Made by a program: the position numbers and the translations under genes. From Burkholderiales bacterium (GTDB lineage Bacteria > Pseudomonadota > Gammaproteobacteria > Burkholderiales > Burkholderiaceae_C), in assembly GCA_019509985.1 (NCBI GenBank), contig JAEKLF010000065.1, positions 1 through 44,315 of the forward strand: a DNA stretch of 44,315 nucleotides, in the 5' to 3' direction. The notes beneath the pieces are model-generated. The model was not told the origin of the DNA, ran no database searches, and saw only the letters and a program-made list of their open reading frames with translations. Of the stretch, positions 36,267-44,315 are shown in pieces; positions within the stretch are counted from its first letter, which is position 1; each line of letters begins with the position of its first letter.

Positions 36267-36782
36267 TCAACGGGTGCGCAGCTCGCGCGTCAGTGCCAGC
36301 GTGCGGTTGATCTTGTCGGCCAGCGCATCGCTGGGCGCGACGGCGGCCTTCTGCGCATGCTGGTAGGCGCGCAGGGCCAGGCGCACCAGCACGTCGCCGA
36401 GGTTTTCCTGCGCCTGGGCATGCTCGGGCTGCAGGCGCAGGGCCTGCTCCAGCGCGGCCTTGGCCTCGTCCAGCTCGCCGGCGGCGGCGTGCAGCACGGC
36501 GAGGTTGTTGAAGGGGTCGGCCAGGTCGGGGAAGTCCTGCGTGAGGCGCGTGAAGATGCTCATGGCCTTGGCGCGGTCGCCGAGTTCCATGCGCATGACG
36601 CCGAGGGCGAAGCGCAGCTGCAGGTCGTCCGGCGCGCGGGCGAGGGCCTGCTCGACTTGCTCGACGGCCTGGGTTTTCTGGCCGGCCAGCCACAGGCGCT
36701 GGGCGCTCGCCAAGTCGTCGGCGCGGGCCGGCATCCAGGCCAGCGCGGCCAGCAGCAGAAGGGTGTGGAGGCGCATGCGCAT
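36267..36782 (-). CDS. Exported TPR-repeat protein
   Basis: 171 aa. A signal peptide (LHTLLLLAALAWMPARA, cleavage near residue 21) precedes three to four tetratricopeptide repeats: QRLWLAGQKTQAVEQVEQAL, LRFALGVMRMELGDRAKAMS, PFNNLAVLHAAAGELDEAKA, AQENLGDVLVRLALRAYQHA. TPR domains bind partners; the partner is unknown. First gene of the TPR-ppiA-ppiB-lpxH-mtfA run; ppiA begins 11 bp after it. Start at 36782, with a second ATG two codons later. Confidence 0.88.
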   Translation of the reverse strand: MRMRLHTLLLLAALAWMPARADDLASAQRLWLAGQKTQAVEQVEQALARAPDDLQLRFALGVMRMELGDRAKAMSIFTRLTQDFPDLADPFNNLAVLHAAAGELDEAKAALEQALRLQPEHAQAQENLGDVLVRLALRAYQHAQKAAVAPSDALADKINRTLALTRELRTR

Positions 36783-36819
36783 GAGGGTTGTAGCGGGGGG
36801 CGGCGTCAGGGTCGGCCGC

Positions 36820-36825
36820 TATACT
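36820..36825 (+). promoter_or_regulatory. -10 candidate for cysS
   Basis: TATACT, with a start expected near 36832. No good -35 is seen. The resulting leader of about 87 bases carries two GC-rich hairpins. Confidence 0.5.
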
Positions 36826-36841
36826 GATTTCATTCTATGAG

Positions 36842-36906
36842 CCCCGCCTGGCCGGCCCCGGTGCGGGGCTTCTTGTTGCTGGCTCCCGAGGGGCTCTTGC
36901 CCCTGT
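36842..36906 (+). promoter_or_regulatory. cysS leader hairpins (possible attenuator)
   Basis: GCCCCGC at 36842-36848 pairs with GCGGGGC about 15 bases later, followed by TTCTTGTT, a terminator-like shape. A second small stem GGGGC/GCCCC follows. They lie between the cysS promoter and its ATG and face no other gene on that strand, so a regulatory role is possible but unproven. Confidence 0.4.
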
Positions 36907-36918
36907 TTCCCGTTTCAC

Positions 36919-38289
36919 ATGTCCCTGCGCGTCCACAACTCCCTCAGCCGCACTCTCGAAGACTTTCAGCCGCTCGTGCCTGGCCAGGTGCGCATGTACG
37001 TGTGCGGCATCACGGTCTACGACTTGTGCCACATGGGGCACTTGCGCATGAACATGGCGTTCGATGTCATCTACCGCTGGCTGCGCGCCAGTGGCTTTGA
37101 TGTGACCTACGTGCGCAACATCACCGACATCGACGACAAGATCATCAAGCGCGCTGTCGAGCGTGGCATCACGATCCGCCAGCTCACCGACGAGATGAGC
37201 GCGGCCATGCACGAGGACTTCGCCGCCGTCGGCCTGCTGCGTCCTGATCACGAGCCGCGCGCCACCGAATACGTGCCGCAGATGCTGTCGCTGATCGAGC
37301 GCCTGGAAGCGCGCGGCCTGGCCTATCGCGCCGAAGGCGGTGACGTGAACTATGCGGTGCGCAAGTTCGACGGCTACGGCAAGCTCAGTGGCAAGAGCCT
37401 GGATGACCTGCGCGCCGGCGAGCGCGTGGCCGTGGACGACGGCAAGCTCGACCCACTGGACTTCGTGCTGTGGAAGGCCGCCAAGGCCGAGGAGCCGGCC
37501 GACGCCAAATGGGCCGCACCCTTCGGAGAAGGCCGCCCCGGCTGGCACATCGAATGCTCGGCGATGAGCTGCGCGCTGCTCGGCGAGAGCTTCGACATCC
37601 ACGGCGGCGGCACCGACCTGCAGTTCCCGCACCACGAAAACGAGATCGCGCAGAGCCAGGGCGCTGGCTACGACTTCGCGCGCTACTGGCTGCACAACGG
37701 CTTCCTGAACGTCGACGGCGAGAAGATGTCCAAGAGCCTGGGCAACTTCTTCACCATTCGCGACGTGCTGCAAAAGTTCGACGGCGAGACGCTGCGCTTC
37801 TTCATGCTGCGCACGCATTACCGCCGTCCGTTCAATTTCAGCGACGCGCATTTGGAGGATGCCCGCACTGCGCTGACGCGGCTCTACACCGCGCTGGACG
37901 CCGTGCCGCCGGCGGCCGTCACCATCGACTGGAACGAGCCCAGCGCCGCGGCCTTCAAGACCGCGATGGACGAGGACTTCGGCACGCCCGGCGCCATCGC
38001 CGTGTTGTTCGACCTCGTCAACGAAGTCAATCGCGACCGCTCGCCGCAGCGGGCCGGCCTGCTGAAGGCGCTGGCCGGCGTGCTGGGTGTGCTGCAGCAG
38101 GAGCCGCGTGCCTACCTGCAAGGCAGCTCGAGCGACGACAGCGCCTGGATCGAGGAGCGCATTGCCGCGCGCGCCGCGGCCAAGGCGGCCAAGGACTTCA
38201 CCGGCGCCGACGCGATCCGCGCCGAGTTGACGGCCAAGGGCATCACGCTGCAGGACGGTGCCGGCGGCACGACCTGGGTGAAGAGCTGA
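36919..38289 (+). CDS. cysS: Cysteinyl-tRNA synthetase
   Basis: Charges tRNA-Cys in the cytoplasm. 456 aa, class [19 protein letters not shown] contains the zinc Cys and the HIGH motif in the form HMGH (about residues 36-39). GWHIECSAM and [18 protein letters not shown] supply the other zinc ligands. KMSKSLGNF is the KMSKS loop (about 269-276). The overall layout is normal and complete. The stop overlaps the next gene's ATG. Confidence 0.97.
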   Translation: MSLRVHNSLSRTLEDFQPLVPGQVRMYVCGITVYDLCHMGHLRMNMAFDVIYRWLRASGFDVTYVRNITDIDDKIIKRAVERGITIRQLTDEMSAAMHEDFAAVGLLRPDHEPRATEYVPQMLSLIERLEARGLAYRAEGGDVNYAVRKFDGYGKLSGKSLDDLRAGERVAVDDGKLDPLDFVLWKAAKAEEPADAKWAAPFGEGRPGWHIECSAMSCALLGESFDIHGGGTDLQFPHHENEIAQSQGAGYDFARYWLHNGFLNVDGEKMSKSLGNFFTIRDVLQKFDGETLRFFMLRTHYRRPFNFSDAHLEDARTALTRLYTALDAVPPAAVTIDWNEPSAAAFKTAMDEDFGTPGAIAVLFDLVNEVNRDRSPQRAGLLKALAGVLGVLQQEPRAYLQGSSSDDSAWIEERIAARAAAKAAKDFTGADAIRAELTAKGITLQDGAGGTTWVKS

Positions 38290-38942
38290 TGGCGTCCAAG
38301 CCCCCCGTCGAGGTCGTATCCGACGTGATCCCGTCCTATTGGGACGAGGCTTGCAGGCACCTGGTCAAGCGTGATCGGGTCATGAGGAAGCTCATCCCCC
38401 AGTTCGGCGAAGCCCGGTTGCAGAGCCGCGGCGATGCCTTCGCGACGCTGGCCCGTTCCATCGTCGGCCAGCAGATCTCGGTCAAGGCGGCGCAGTCGGT
38501 CTGGAACCGTTGGGTCGCCCTCGCGCCCAAGTTCCAGCCCGCCACCGTGCTGGCGCTGGGCGTCGAGGAGCAACGCGCCGCCGGCCTGTCCGCGCGCAAG
38601 GTCGAATATTTGCGCGACCTGGCCGAGCATTTCGACGCCGGCAGCGTGCACGTGCGCCAATGGGCGCAGATGGACGACGAAGCCATCATCGAAGAGTTGG
38701 TCGCCATCCGCGGCATCGGCCGCTGGACGGCCGAGATGTTCCTGATCTTTCACCTGATGCGCCCCAACATCATGCCGTTGGACGATATCGGCCTGTTGAA
38801 GGGCATCAGCCAGAACTATTTCTCCGGCGAGCCGGTGTCCCGCGCGGAAGCTCGCGAAGTCGGCGACGCCTGGGCGCCCTACCGCTCGGTAGCGGTTTGG
38901 TACATTTGGCGCAGCCTCGATCCGCTACCCGTGGATTACTAG
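38289..38942 (+). CDS. DNA-3-methyladenine glycosylase (AlkA type)
   Basis: 217-aa base-excision repair glycosylase of the HhH-GPD superfamily. [22 protein letters not shown] is the conserved early helix pair. The helix-hairpin-helix is [20 protein letters not shown] (about residues 137-156), and the catalytic Asp is in MPLDDIGL. It corresponds to the short AlkA/MAG family rather than full E. coli AlkA (282 aa). ATG overlaps the cysS stop (TGATG). Confidence 0.93.
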   Translation: MASKPPVEVVSDVIPSYWDEACRHLVKRDRVMRKLIPQFGEARLQSRGDAFATLARSIVGQQISVKAAQSVWNRWVALAPKFQPATVLALGVEEQRAAGLSARKVEYLRDLAEHFDAGSVHVRQWAQMDDEAIIEELVAIRGIGRWTAEMFLIFHLMRPNIMPLDDIGLLKGISQNYFSGEPVSRAEAREVGDAWAPYRSVAVWYIWRSLDPLPVDY

Positions 38943-38943
38943 C

Positions 38944-39045
38944 CCACCCACCGGCTTCGCCGGCCCCTCAAGGGGTCGAGCCGCCGGGACCGGCAGAGCC
39001 GGATCCCAGGGCTCCGCGCGGTGGGGCTGCGTTTTTAAGTCAGGA
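38944..39045 (+). repeat. GC-rich multi-hairpin intergenic element with terminal T-run
   Basis: Several small stems in succession (CCGGC-TTC-GCCGG, CCCCTCAAGGGG, CCGG...CCGG), enclosed by AGCCCACC and GGTGGGGCT, then GCGTTTTTAAG. It fills the gap between the glycosylase gene and accA and probably works as a terminator. Different from the family-A repeats. Confidence 0.5.
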
Positions 39046-39051
39046 CCACTG

Positions 39052-40023
39052 ATGAGCAAGAAGCACTTCCTTGAGTTTGAGCAACCTATCGCTGAACTCG
39101 AGACCAAGATCGAAGAGCTGCGCTACGTGCAAAGCGAGTCGGCCGTCGACATCTCGGAAGAGATCGACCGCCTCTCTAAGAAAAGCCAGCAGCTGACCAA
39201 AGAGGTCTATTCCAACGTCGCGCCCTGGCAGGTCTACCAGATCGCCCGCCACCCGCAGCGGCCGCAGACGCTGGACTACTGCGCCGAGGTCTTCACGGAG
39301 TTCCACGAGCTGCACGGCGACCGCCATTTCGCGGACGATCCGGCCATCGTCGGCGGCCTAGCGCGCTTCAACGGCCAGGCCTGTGTCGTCATCGGCCACC
39401 AGCGCGGCAGCGACGCCAAGGAGCGCACGCTGCGCAACTTCGGCATGCCGCGCCCCGAAGGCTATCGCAAGGCCCTGCGCCTGATGAAGCTGGCCGAGAA
39501 GTTCGGCCTGCCGGTCTTCACCTTCATCGACACCATGGGTGCCTATCCAGGCATTGGTGCCGAGGAGCGCGGCCAGAGCGAGGCCATCGGCCGCAACATC
39601 CTCGAGATGGCGCAGCTCGAAGTGCCCATCATTGCCACCATCATTGGCGAAGGCGGCTCCGGCGGCGCGCTAGCCATCGGCGTGGCCGACCAGGTGCTGA
39701 TGCTGCAGTTCGCCGCCTACTCCGTCATCTCGCCCGAGGGCTGCGCGTCCATCTTGTGGAAGAGCAGCGAGCGCGCGTCCGACGCGGCCGATGCGCTGGG
39801 CATCACGGCTCACCGCCTGAAGGCCTTGGGCCTGATCGACAAGATCGTCAACGAGCCCGTCGGTGGTGCGCACCGTGACGCCAAGCAGATGGCGTCCAAC
39901 CTGAAGCGCGCGCTGTCCGACGCGCTGCGCCAGGTCAGCGACCTGAAGACGCGCGAACTGCTGGACCGCCGCTATGAGCGCGTCCAGGCCTATGGCCGCT
40001 TCAGCGACACCAAGAACCGCTGA
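39052..40023 (+). CDS. accA: Acetyl-CoA carboxylase carboxyltransferase subunit alpha
   Basis: 323 aa; with AccD it transfers the carboxyl group from biotin to acetyl-CoA, the first step of fatty-acid synthesis. The N-terminus [21 protein letters not shown] is typical. [20 protein letters not shown] and [17 protein letters not shown] form the crotonase-like active region. [19 protein letters not shown] follows. Complete and ordinary. AGGA lies upstream of the ATG. Confidence 0.97.
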   Translation: MSKKHFLEFEQPIAELETKIEELRYVQSESAVDISEEIDRLSKKSQQLTKEVYSNVAPWQVYQIARHPQRPQTLDYCAEVFTEFHELHGDRHFADDPAIVGGLARFNGQACVVIGHQRGSDAKERTLRNFGMPRPEGYRKALRLMKLAEKFGLPVFTFIDTMGAYPGIGAEERGQSEAIGRNILEMAQLEVPIIATIIGEGGSGGALAIGVADQVLMLQFAAYSVISPEGCASILWKSSERASDAADALGITAHRLKALGLIDKIVNEPVGGAHRDAKQMASNLKRALSDALRQVSDLKTRELLDRRYERVQAYGRFSDTKNR

Positions 40024-40034
40024 GCACGGATGTA

Positions 40035-40054
40035 AACAGCCCCTGCGGGCTGTT
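40035..40054 (+). terminator. Hairpin just before tilS
   Basis: AACAGCCC-CTGC-GGGCTGTT, a perfect 8-bp stem, ends one base before the tilS ATG. It has no T-run. It may attenuate accA read-through or lower tilS translation. Confidence 0.45.
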
Positions 40055-40055
40055 C

Positions 40056-41390
40056 ATGCCTAGCGAATGGCCGGGCCCCAAGCCCGGCGAGGCCTGCGGG
40101 GCGGATGCTTCCGGCAATCAGTGCGTCGCCGTCGCCTTCAGCGGCGGCCTCGATTCCACGGCCCTCCTGCATGCCGTCACCCGTTCGGCGGCGGCGCCTC
40201 GCGTGGTTGCCCTCCATGTCCATCATGGCCTGCAGCCGCAGGCCGACGACTGGGCCGCGCATTGCGAGCGCACGGCTCGTGAGTTCGGCGCTGGCTTTGC
40301 CTGCACACGGCTGAGCGGCCGCCCCGAGGCGGGAGACAGCGTCGAAGCCTGGGCCCGCACGGGGCGGCACCGCGCCCTGCACGACATGGCCGTTGCGGCC
40401 GGCGCCGATCTGCTGCTGCTGGCCCACCATCGCCGTGACCAGGCCGAGACCTTTTTGCTGCAGGCCCTGCGTGGCGCCGGCATCGCCGGGCTGTCGGCCA
40501 TGCCGCGCGCGCAGTGGCGCCACGGTCTTTGCTGGGCGCGGCCCTGGTTGGACCAGCCGCGCGCGGCCATCCTGGCCTACGCCGAGCAGCAAGGCCTGTG
40601 CTGGATCGAGGACCCGAGCAATGCCGACCCGCGCTTTGCGCGCAACCGCCTGCGCCAGTCGCTGTGGCCGGCCTTCCCCGCGGCCGAGGCTGCGCTCGCC
40701 CAGGCGGCGCGCTGGGCCCAGCAGGCCGAGGCGCTGGCCGCCGAAGTCGCCGCGCAAGACCTGGCGGGCCTGGCGACGATCGAGCGCCTCGATCTGGCGG
40801 CGCTGTCACGCCTGTCGCCGGCTCGTGCGAGCAATGCGCTGCGCGCCTGGCTCTCGGCGCGGACCACTCCGCCGGCCAGCCTCATCGAGCGCCTGCTGTC
40901 CGAATGGCGGCCTGGATCGACCCTGTCGTGGCCTGCGCCGGGTGGCGCGCTGCATGCCTATCGCGACGAACTGCACTGGGCCGCCGCGACGGGTGAGGTG
41001 CCGGCGCCATCGACCATCGACCTGAGCTGCCCCGGTCGTTATCCGCAGCCAGGCTGGCAGGGCAGCTGGCTGGTCGAGCCCGCTTCACCTGGCATTGCGC
41101 TGTCCCGTCTTGCACAACTCGCCCAGCGTGCCCGTGCCGGCGCCGAGCAATTCAAGCGAGCCCCCGCGTCGGTGCCGCGCAGCTTGAAGAAAGCCTGCCA
41201 GGAAGCCGGCCTGCCACCGTGGCGGCGCAGCGGGCCACTGTTGTTCGACGGGGCGCAGCTCGTGGCAGTGGCTGGATTGGGTATGGATGCCCGTGCCTTC
41301 GCCGGTCAAGATGAGCCGCAGCTGGCCTTGCGCTGGCTGGAGGACTCAGCCTTGCCGCAGAGCGAAGGCGATGCCGAGGTTGGCGCATAA
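40056..41390 (+). CDS. tilS: tRNA(Ile)-lysidine synthase
   Basis: Modifies C34 of tRNA-Ile(CAU) to lysidine. 444 aa. The PP-loop VAFSGGLDSTALLHAV (SGGLDST, about residues 29-35) and LLLAHHRRDQAETFLLQALRGAG are diagnostic. IEDPSNADPRFARNRLR is the TilS-specific motif. The C-terminal substrate-binding domains are present (LPPWRRSGPLLFDGAQLVAV). The start is uncertain: the ATG at 40056 directly abuts a hairpin and has no ribosome-binding site. accA-tilS-lysC order. Confidence 0.93.
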   Translation: MPSEWPGPKPGEACGADASGNQCVAVAFSGGLDSTALLHAVTRSAAAPRVVALHVHHGLQPQADDWAAHCERTAREFGAGFACTRLSGRPEAGDSVEAWARTGRHRALHDMAVAAGADLLLLAHHRRDQAETFLLQALRGAGIAGLSAMPRAQWRHGLCWARPWLDQPRAAILAYAEQQGLCWIEDPSNADPRFARNRLRQSLWPAFPAAEAALAQAARWAQQAEALAAEVAAQDLAGLATIERLDLAALSRLSPARASNALRAWLSARTTPPASLIERLLSEWRPGSTLSWPAPGGALHAYRDELHWAAATGEVPAPSTIDLSCPGRYPQPGWQGSWLVEPASPGIALSRLAQLAQRARAGAEQFKRAPASVPRSLKKACQEAGLPPWRRSGPLLFDGAQLVAVAGLGMDARAFAGQDEPQLALRWLEDSALPQSEGDAEVGA

Positions 41391-41449
41391 AATCTGGGGT
41401 TTGCGAGCGTGCCGTCCTGGCAGCTCCTCTTCAGCCTTCGCTCAAACAC

Positions 41450-42730
41450 ATGGCTCTGATCGTCCACAAGTATGGCGGCACCTCGATGGGGTCCACCGAT
41501 CGCATCCGCAACGTGGCCAAGCGCGTCGCCAAATGGGTGCGCGCTGGCCACCAGATGGTGGTCGTGCCTTCGGCGATGAGCGGCGAAACCAACCGCCTGC
41601 TCGGTCTGGCCAAGGAGCTGTCGCCGACGAGTGTGACGCCCGCCGTGATGCGCGAGATGGACGCCATTGCCGCCACCGGCGAGCAGGTCTCCGTCGGGCT
41701 GCTGGCGATCGCGCTGCAGGCCGAAGGCATGGAAGCGGTCAGCTATGCCGGCTGGCAGGTGCCGGTGGCCACCGACTCCTCCTTCACCAAGGCTCGCATC
41801 GAGAGCATCGACGATGTCCGCGTGCGCGCCGATCTGGCGGCCGGCAAGGTGGTCGTCATCACGGGCTTCCAGGGCATCGATCCGGAAGGCCATGTCACGA
41901 CGCTGGGCCGCGGCGGCTCAGATACCTCGGCCGTCGCGATCGCGGCAGCGATGAAGGCCGCCGAATGCCTGATCTACACCGACGTGGACGGCGTCTACAC
42001 GACCGACCCGCGAGTGGTGCCCGAGGCGCGGCGTCTCAGCACCATCACCTTCGAGGAAATGCTGGAGATGGCCAGCTTGGGTTCCAAGATCCTGCAGATT
42101 CGCTCGGTGGAGTTCGCCGGCAAATACCGCGTGCCGCTGCGCGTGCTGTCCAGCTTCACGCCCTGGGATATCGACATCACTGAAGAGGCCGCCTCCGGCA
42201 CGCTGATCACTTTCGAACAAGAGGACGAGAACATGGAACAAGCCGTCGTTTCGGGTATTGCCTTCAACCGTGACGAGGCCAAGGTGACGCTGCTCGGCGT
42301 GCCCGACAAGCCTGGCATCGCCTTCCAGATCCTCGGCCCTGTCGCCGAAGCCAACATCGACATCGATGTCATCATCCAGAACGTCTCGCATGACGGCAAG
42401 ACCGACTTCTCCTTCACCGTGCACCGCAACGACTACGCGCGCACGATGGAGCTGCTTCAGAACACCGTCGGCCCGGCGACGAACGCCAGCAAGGTCATGG
42501 GCGACCCCAAGATCTGCAAGGTCTCCATCGTCGGCATCGGCATGCGTTCGCATGTGGGCGTCGCCAGCAAGATGTTCCGCGCGCTGAGCGAGGAAGGCAT
42601 CAACATCCAGATGATCTCGACGAGCGAGATCAAGACCAGCGTCGTCATCGACGAGAAGTACATGGAGCTCGCCGTGCGCGCGCTGCACAAGGCTTTCGAC
42701 CTGGATCAGGAACAGGCCGCCACGGCCTGA
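41450..42730 (+). CDS. lysC: Aspartate kinase
   Basis: First step of lysine, threonine and methionine synthesis. 426 aa, single-function. [20 protein letters not shown] opens the kinase domain; [20 protein letters not shown] is the nucleotide-binding region. Two C-terminal ACT domains (about 265-345 and 345-420; [13 protein letters not shown] in the second) imply feedback control by lysine and threonine. [20 protein letters not shown] marks the junction where an internal start makes a beta subunit in some bacteria; an in-frame ATG is present there (42234). Confidence 0.96.
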   Translation: MALIVHKYGGTSMGSTDRIRNVAKRVAKWVRAGHQMVVVPSAMSGETNRLLGLAKELSPTSVTPAVMREMDAIAATGEQVSVGLLAIALQAEGMEAVSYAGWQVPVATDSSFTKARIESIDDVRVRADLAAGKVVVITGFQGIDPEGHVTTLGRGGSDTSAVAIAAAMKAAECLIYTDVDGVYTTDPRVVPEARRLSTITFEEMLEMASLGSKILQIRSVEFAGKYRVPLRVLSSFTPWDIDITEEAASGTLITFEQEDENMEQAVVSGIAFNRDEAKVTLLGVPDKPGIAFQILGPVAEANIDIDVIIQNVSHDGKTDFSFTVHRNDYARTMELLQNTVGPATNASKVMGDPKICKVSIVGIGMRSHVGVASKMFRALSEEGINIQMISTSEIKTSVVIDEKYMELAVRALHKAFDLDQEQAATA

Positions 42731-42761
42731 AACTTGGGGAAAAAGCCTGTCGCGCATGGTG

Positions 42762-42767
42762 TAGAAT
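42762..42767 (+). promoter_or_regulatory. -10 of tRNA-Ser
   Basis: TAGAAT, 13 bases upstream of the mature tRNA 5' end, inside a GCGCAT/ATGCGC inverted repeat. No convincing -35. Confidence 0.5.
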
Positions 42768-42780
42768 GCGCGGCTGTGCT

Positions 42781-42873
42781 GGAGTTGTGACCGAGTGGCC
42801 GAAGGTGCTCCCCTGCTAAGGGAGTATGTGGGCAAAACCTGCATCGAGGGTTCGAATCCCTCCGACTCCGCCA
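42781..42873 (+). tRNA. tRNA-Ser (anticodon GCT)
   Basis: A 93-base tRNA including an encoded CCA. The acceptor stem GGAGTTG pairs with CGACTCC with one G-U. The anticodon arm CTCCC-CTGCTAA-GGGAG gives GCT, reading AGC/AGU. A long variable arm (TATGTGGGCAAAACCTGCATC) is as expected for tRNA-Ser. The T arm has GGTTCGAATCC. Confidence 0.97.
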
Positions 42874-42886
42874 AAGCACGCCATGG

Positions 42887-42910
42887 AAAGCCGCTTCTCG
42901 CGGCTTTTTT
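42887..42910 (+). terminator. Terminator after tRNA-Ser
   Basis: AAAGCCGC-TTCTC-GCGGCTTTTTT, an 8-bp stem with a T-run. Confidence 0.9.
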
Positions 42911-43065
42911 CATTTCCACCGATCAATCAACCCGTGCCCGAGGTTGAGGTGCGATGAGCGCCCCAGCTAACTGAGTAGTTCCGGCCGGCTTCCCATCGTC
43001 TGCGTTCCCGCAGTTGCTTGCGATGGCTGTCGACGCTCGTGCGCCTCATGGGCCGGGCGCAAAGC

Positions 43066-43097
43066 ACAAAAGCAACAGGGGTGCCGAAGCACCCCTG
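43066..43097 (-). terminator. Terminator of the PEP-CTERM gene
   Basis: CAGGGGTGC and GCACCCCTG enclose a TTCG tetraloop on the minus strand, followed by TTGCTTTTG, 34 bp after the gene's stop. Confidence 0.82.
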
Positions 43098-43131
43098 ATT
43101 GACATGTCTGGCTCGCGCGAGTTTGATCGAT

Positions 43132-44274
43132 TTAGATGTTGCGTTGACGGCGGGCCCAGCCGGCCGCGAACAACGCCAGACCCACCAGCGACAGCGACAC
43201 CGGCTCGGGGACCTGGGTCGACGTCACATCTCTGGATGTGCTGATGAAAATCTGCTCGTAGCCGCTATTCAGGTCACGACCATAGCCATTGGCCAGACTG
43301 CCCTGGCAGATCGGGCCGTTTGCGCCACCAAGCGTGCTGGGATCGCAGCCCAGCCGAACGTCGACGCTCATCGTGTAATTGTCCAGGTCGGCGGCCGACA
43401 GCGTGCCGAACAGGCTGTTCAGCTGCGCATTCAGTTCCGGGAACAGCAGGGCATAGGCCGCTTGATTGGCGCCCAAGTTGTGGTTGATCGGAGCGCTGGC
43501 GCCGGGGGTGCTGCAATCGACCAGAACCTGCCCGGTGCTGTCCAGGCAGAGCTGGCCGCCGGACAGTACGTAGTCGGTTGAATTGCGGTTACCTGCCACC
43601 GGACCGGTGCCGGCCGAGGTGTAGTTGGCGACGTTACCCAGAATCGTGCCGCCGCCACCGCCCGTGACGGGGGCGTAGGCGCCGCCGGCGCCTACGGTCG
43701 TGCCACGGTTGGTCAGGTCGTAGATGCCCACCGCCGCACCAGCGGCGTTCTTGACCGTGATCTGCGCCCAGGCAGCCAGCGACTGATCGTAGGCGCCGCC
43801 CGAGCTGGTCTGGTTGTTGTTGAAGAAGAAGATCATCGACTCGCCGGCGAGGTACGACTTCAGCGCCGCGAGGCTTGAATCCCAGGTGTTGCTGCCGTTG
43901 TTGTTGACAGCCCCCTGCGTACCTTGGTAGGTGGCAGCACTGGGTTGCCAGTACGGTGCCGAGTTGGTGCCGTTGGGCGTTGCATAGGCGTTGTCCATGC
44001 CGTCGAAGTTCGACACGATCTGCTGACCGCTGGCACCCGTGCCCAGCACGGTCAATCCCTTGATCGCGCCCGGCGAAGAAGCCACGTAGAAGGCACAGCC
44101 CGGATTCGTGCAATTGTCCTGAATGGCCAAGGTAGGCAGCGAGTAGGACTGCGCGTCGCCGTATTGGACCCAACCTTTGCCGGTCAGATCAAAGGCATGG
44201 CTCGAGACCGAGACCAAAGACGCCGAGGCGGCCAAGGCGAGCGCCAAGGTACGGACGGTATTGCTGGATTGCAT
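43132..44274 (-). CDS. PEP-CTERM sorted exported protein, function unknown
   Basis: 380 aa. An N-terminal signal peptide (about residues 1-27, ending SSHA) is followed by a Gly/Ser/Asn/Thr-rich domain with several Cys pairs (NCTNPGC, LCLDS, DCST, GCDPS, ICQGS) and the stretch APVTGGGGGTILG. The C-terminus is the classic sorting tag: VPEPVSLSLVGLALFAAGW followed by Ala-Arg-Arg-Gln-Arg. Exosortase EpsH/XrtA recognises this tag in bacteria with exopolysaccharide or biofilm systems; none of that machinery is in the window. A possible ribosome-binding site AAAGGGG precedes the ATG. Confidence 0.93.
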   Translation of the reverse strand: MQSSNTVRTLALALAASASLVSVSSHAFDLTGKGWVQYGDAQSYSLPTLAIQDNCTNPGCAFYVASSPGAIKGLTVLGTGASGQQIVSNFDGMDNAYATPNGTNSAPYWQPSAATYQGTQGAVNNNGSNTWDSSLAALKSYLAGESMIFFFNNNQTSSGGAYDQSLAAWAQITVKNAAGAAVGIYDLTNRGTTVGAGGAYAPVTGGGGGTILGNVANYTSAGTGPVAGNRNSTDYVLSGGQLCLDSTGQVLVDCSTPGASAPINHNLGANQAAYALLFPELNAQLNSLFGTLSAADLDNYTMSVDVRLGCDPSTLGGANGPICQGSLANGYGRDLNSGYEQIFISTSRDVTSTQVPEPVSLSLVGLALFAAGWARRQRNI

Positions 44275-44315
44275 GATTTGCCCCTTTATTTGTCGATTGG
44301 ACCTTCGGAGTCGGG

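Noticed and set aside
36837..37100. Open frame spanning the cysS leader as a cysteine attenuator peptide
   Set aside because: It contains no cysteine codons in the leader part and overlaps cysS in another frame, so it is not a classical attenuation peptide.

Overview
The window looks like the chromosome of a high-GC betaproteobacterium of the order Burkholderiales, probably near the Roseateles/Rubrivivax/Pelomonas group. Support comes from the gene content (exbB-exbD-lpxK-Trm112-kdsB-adk cluster, FnrL-type regulator, cbb3 oxidase cluster, intracellular PHA depolymerase, monomeric isocitrate dehydrogenase, PEP-CTERM protein) and from protein-level resemblance. It is dense core chromosome. I see no prophage, transposase, CRISPR array or integron.

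Layout. 1-4784 (minus): an envelope cluster read from exbB through exbD, lpxK, a Trm112-like protein and kdsB to adk and a short-chain dehydrogenase cut by the window edge. 5136-7076 (plus): xseA and sodB. 7230-9832: PHA depolymerase (minus), a glutathione S-transferase (plus) and a small cupin (minus). 9976-17708 (plus): cbb3 cytochrome oxidase assembly and structural genes ccoI-ccoS-ccoN-ccoO-ccoQ-ccoP-ccoG-ccoH plus a small membrane protein. 17856-19145 (minus): NADH dehydrogenase II. 19313-23358 (plus): a QseE/QseG/QseF-like (GlrK/GlrR) system and a secreted BON-domain protein behind a near-ideal sigma-54 promoter. 23439-26328: fnr and, divergently, hemN and a TauE/SafE-like protein. 26389-30319: two unrelated NADP isocitrate dehydrogenases arranged tail to tail. 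30483-33615: cold-shock protein, then clpS-clpA. 33677-36782 (minus): TPR protein, two cyclophilins, lpxH and mtfA. 36919-42730 (plus): cysS, an AlkA-type glycosylase, accA, tilS, lysC. Then tRNA-Ser(GCT) and a PEP-CTERM protein.

How it fits together. The centre is a microaerobic respiration and redox block: the cbb3 oxidase, its copper pump and assembly factors, NDH-2, oxygen-independent coproporphyrinogen dehydrogenase, and the Fnr regulator expected to switch them. FNR boxes are visible upstream of ccoN and between fnr and hemN. Next to it the QseEGF-like system has a matching binding site (TGTC-N10-GACA), an IHF-like site and a sigma-54 promoter in front of the BON gene, so a complete local circuit can be read from the DNA.

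Main oddities: (1) adk lacks about 28-29 residues that include two catalytic arginines; (2) a 266-bp nested inverted-repeat element between exbD and lpxK could fold as a three-way junction and contains the lpxK start codon; (3) the QseF/sigma-54/BON promoter architecture; (4) an FNR box lying 41.5 bp from the start codons of both hemN and fnr, suggesting leaderless mRNAs; (5) two families of dispersed intergenic hairpin repeats. All functional calls rest on reading motifs by eye; no database search was run.
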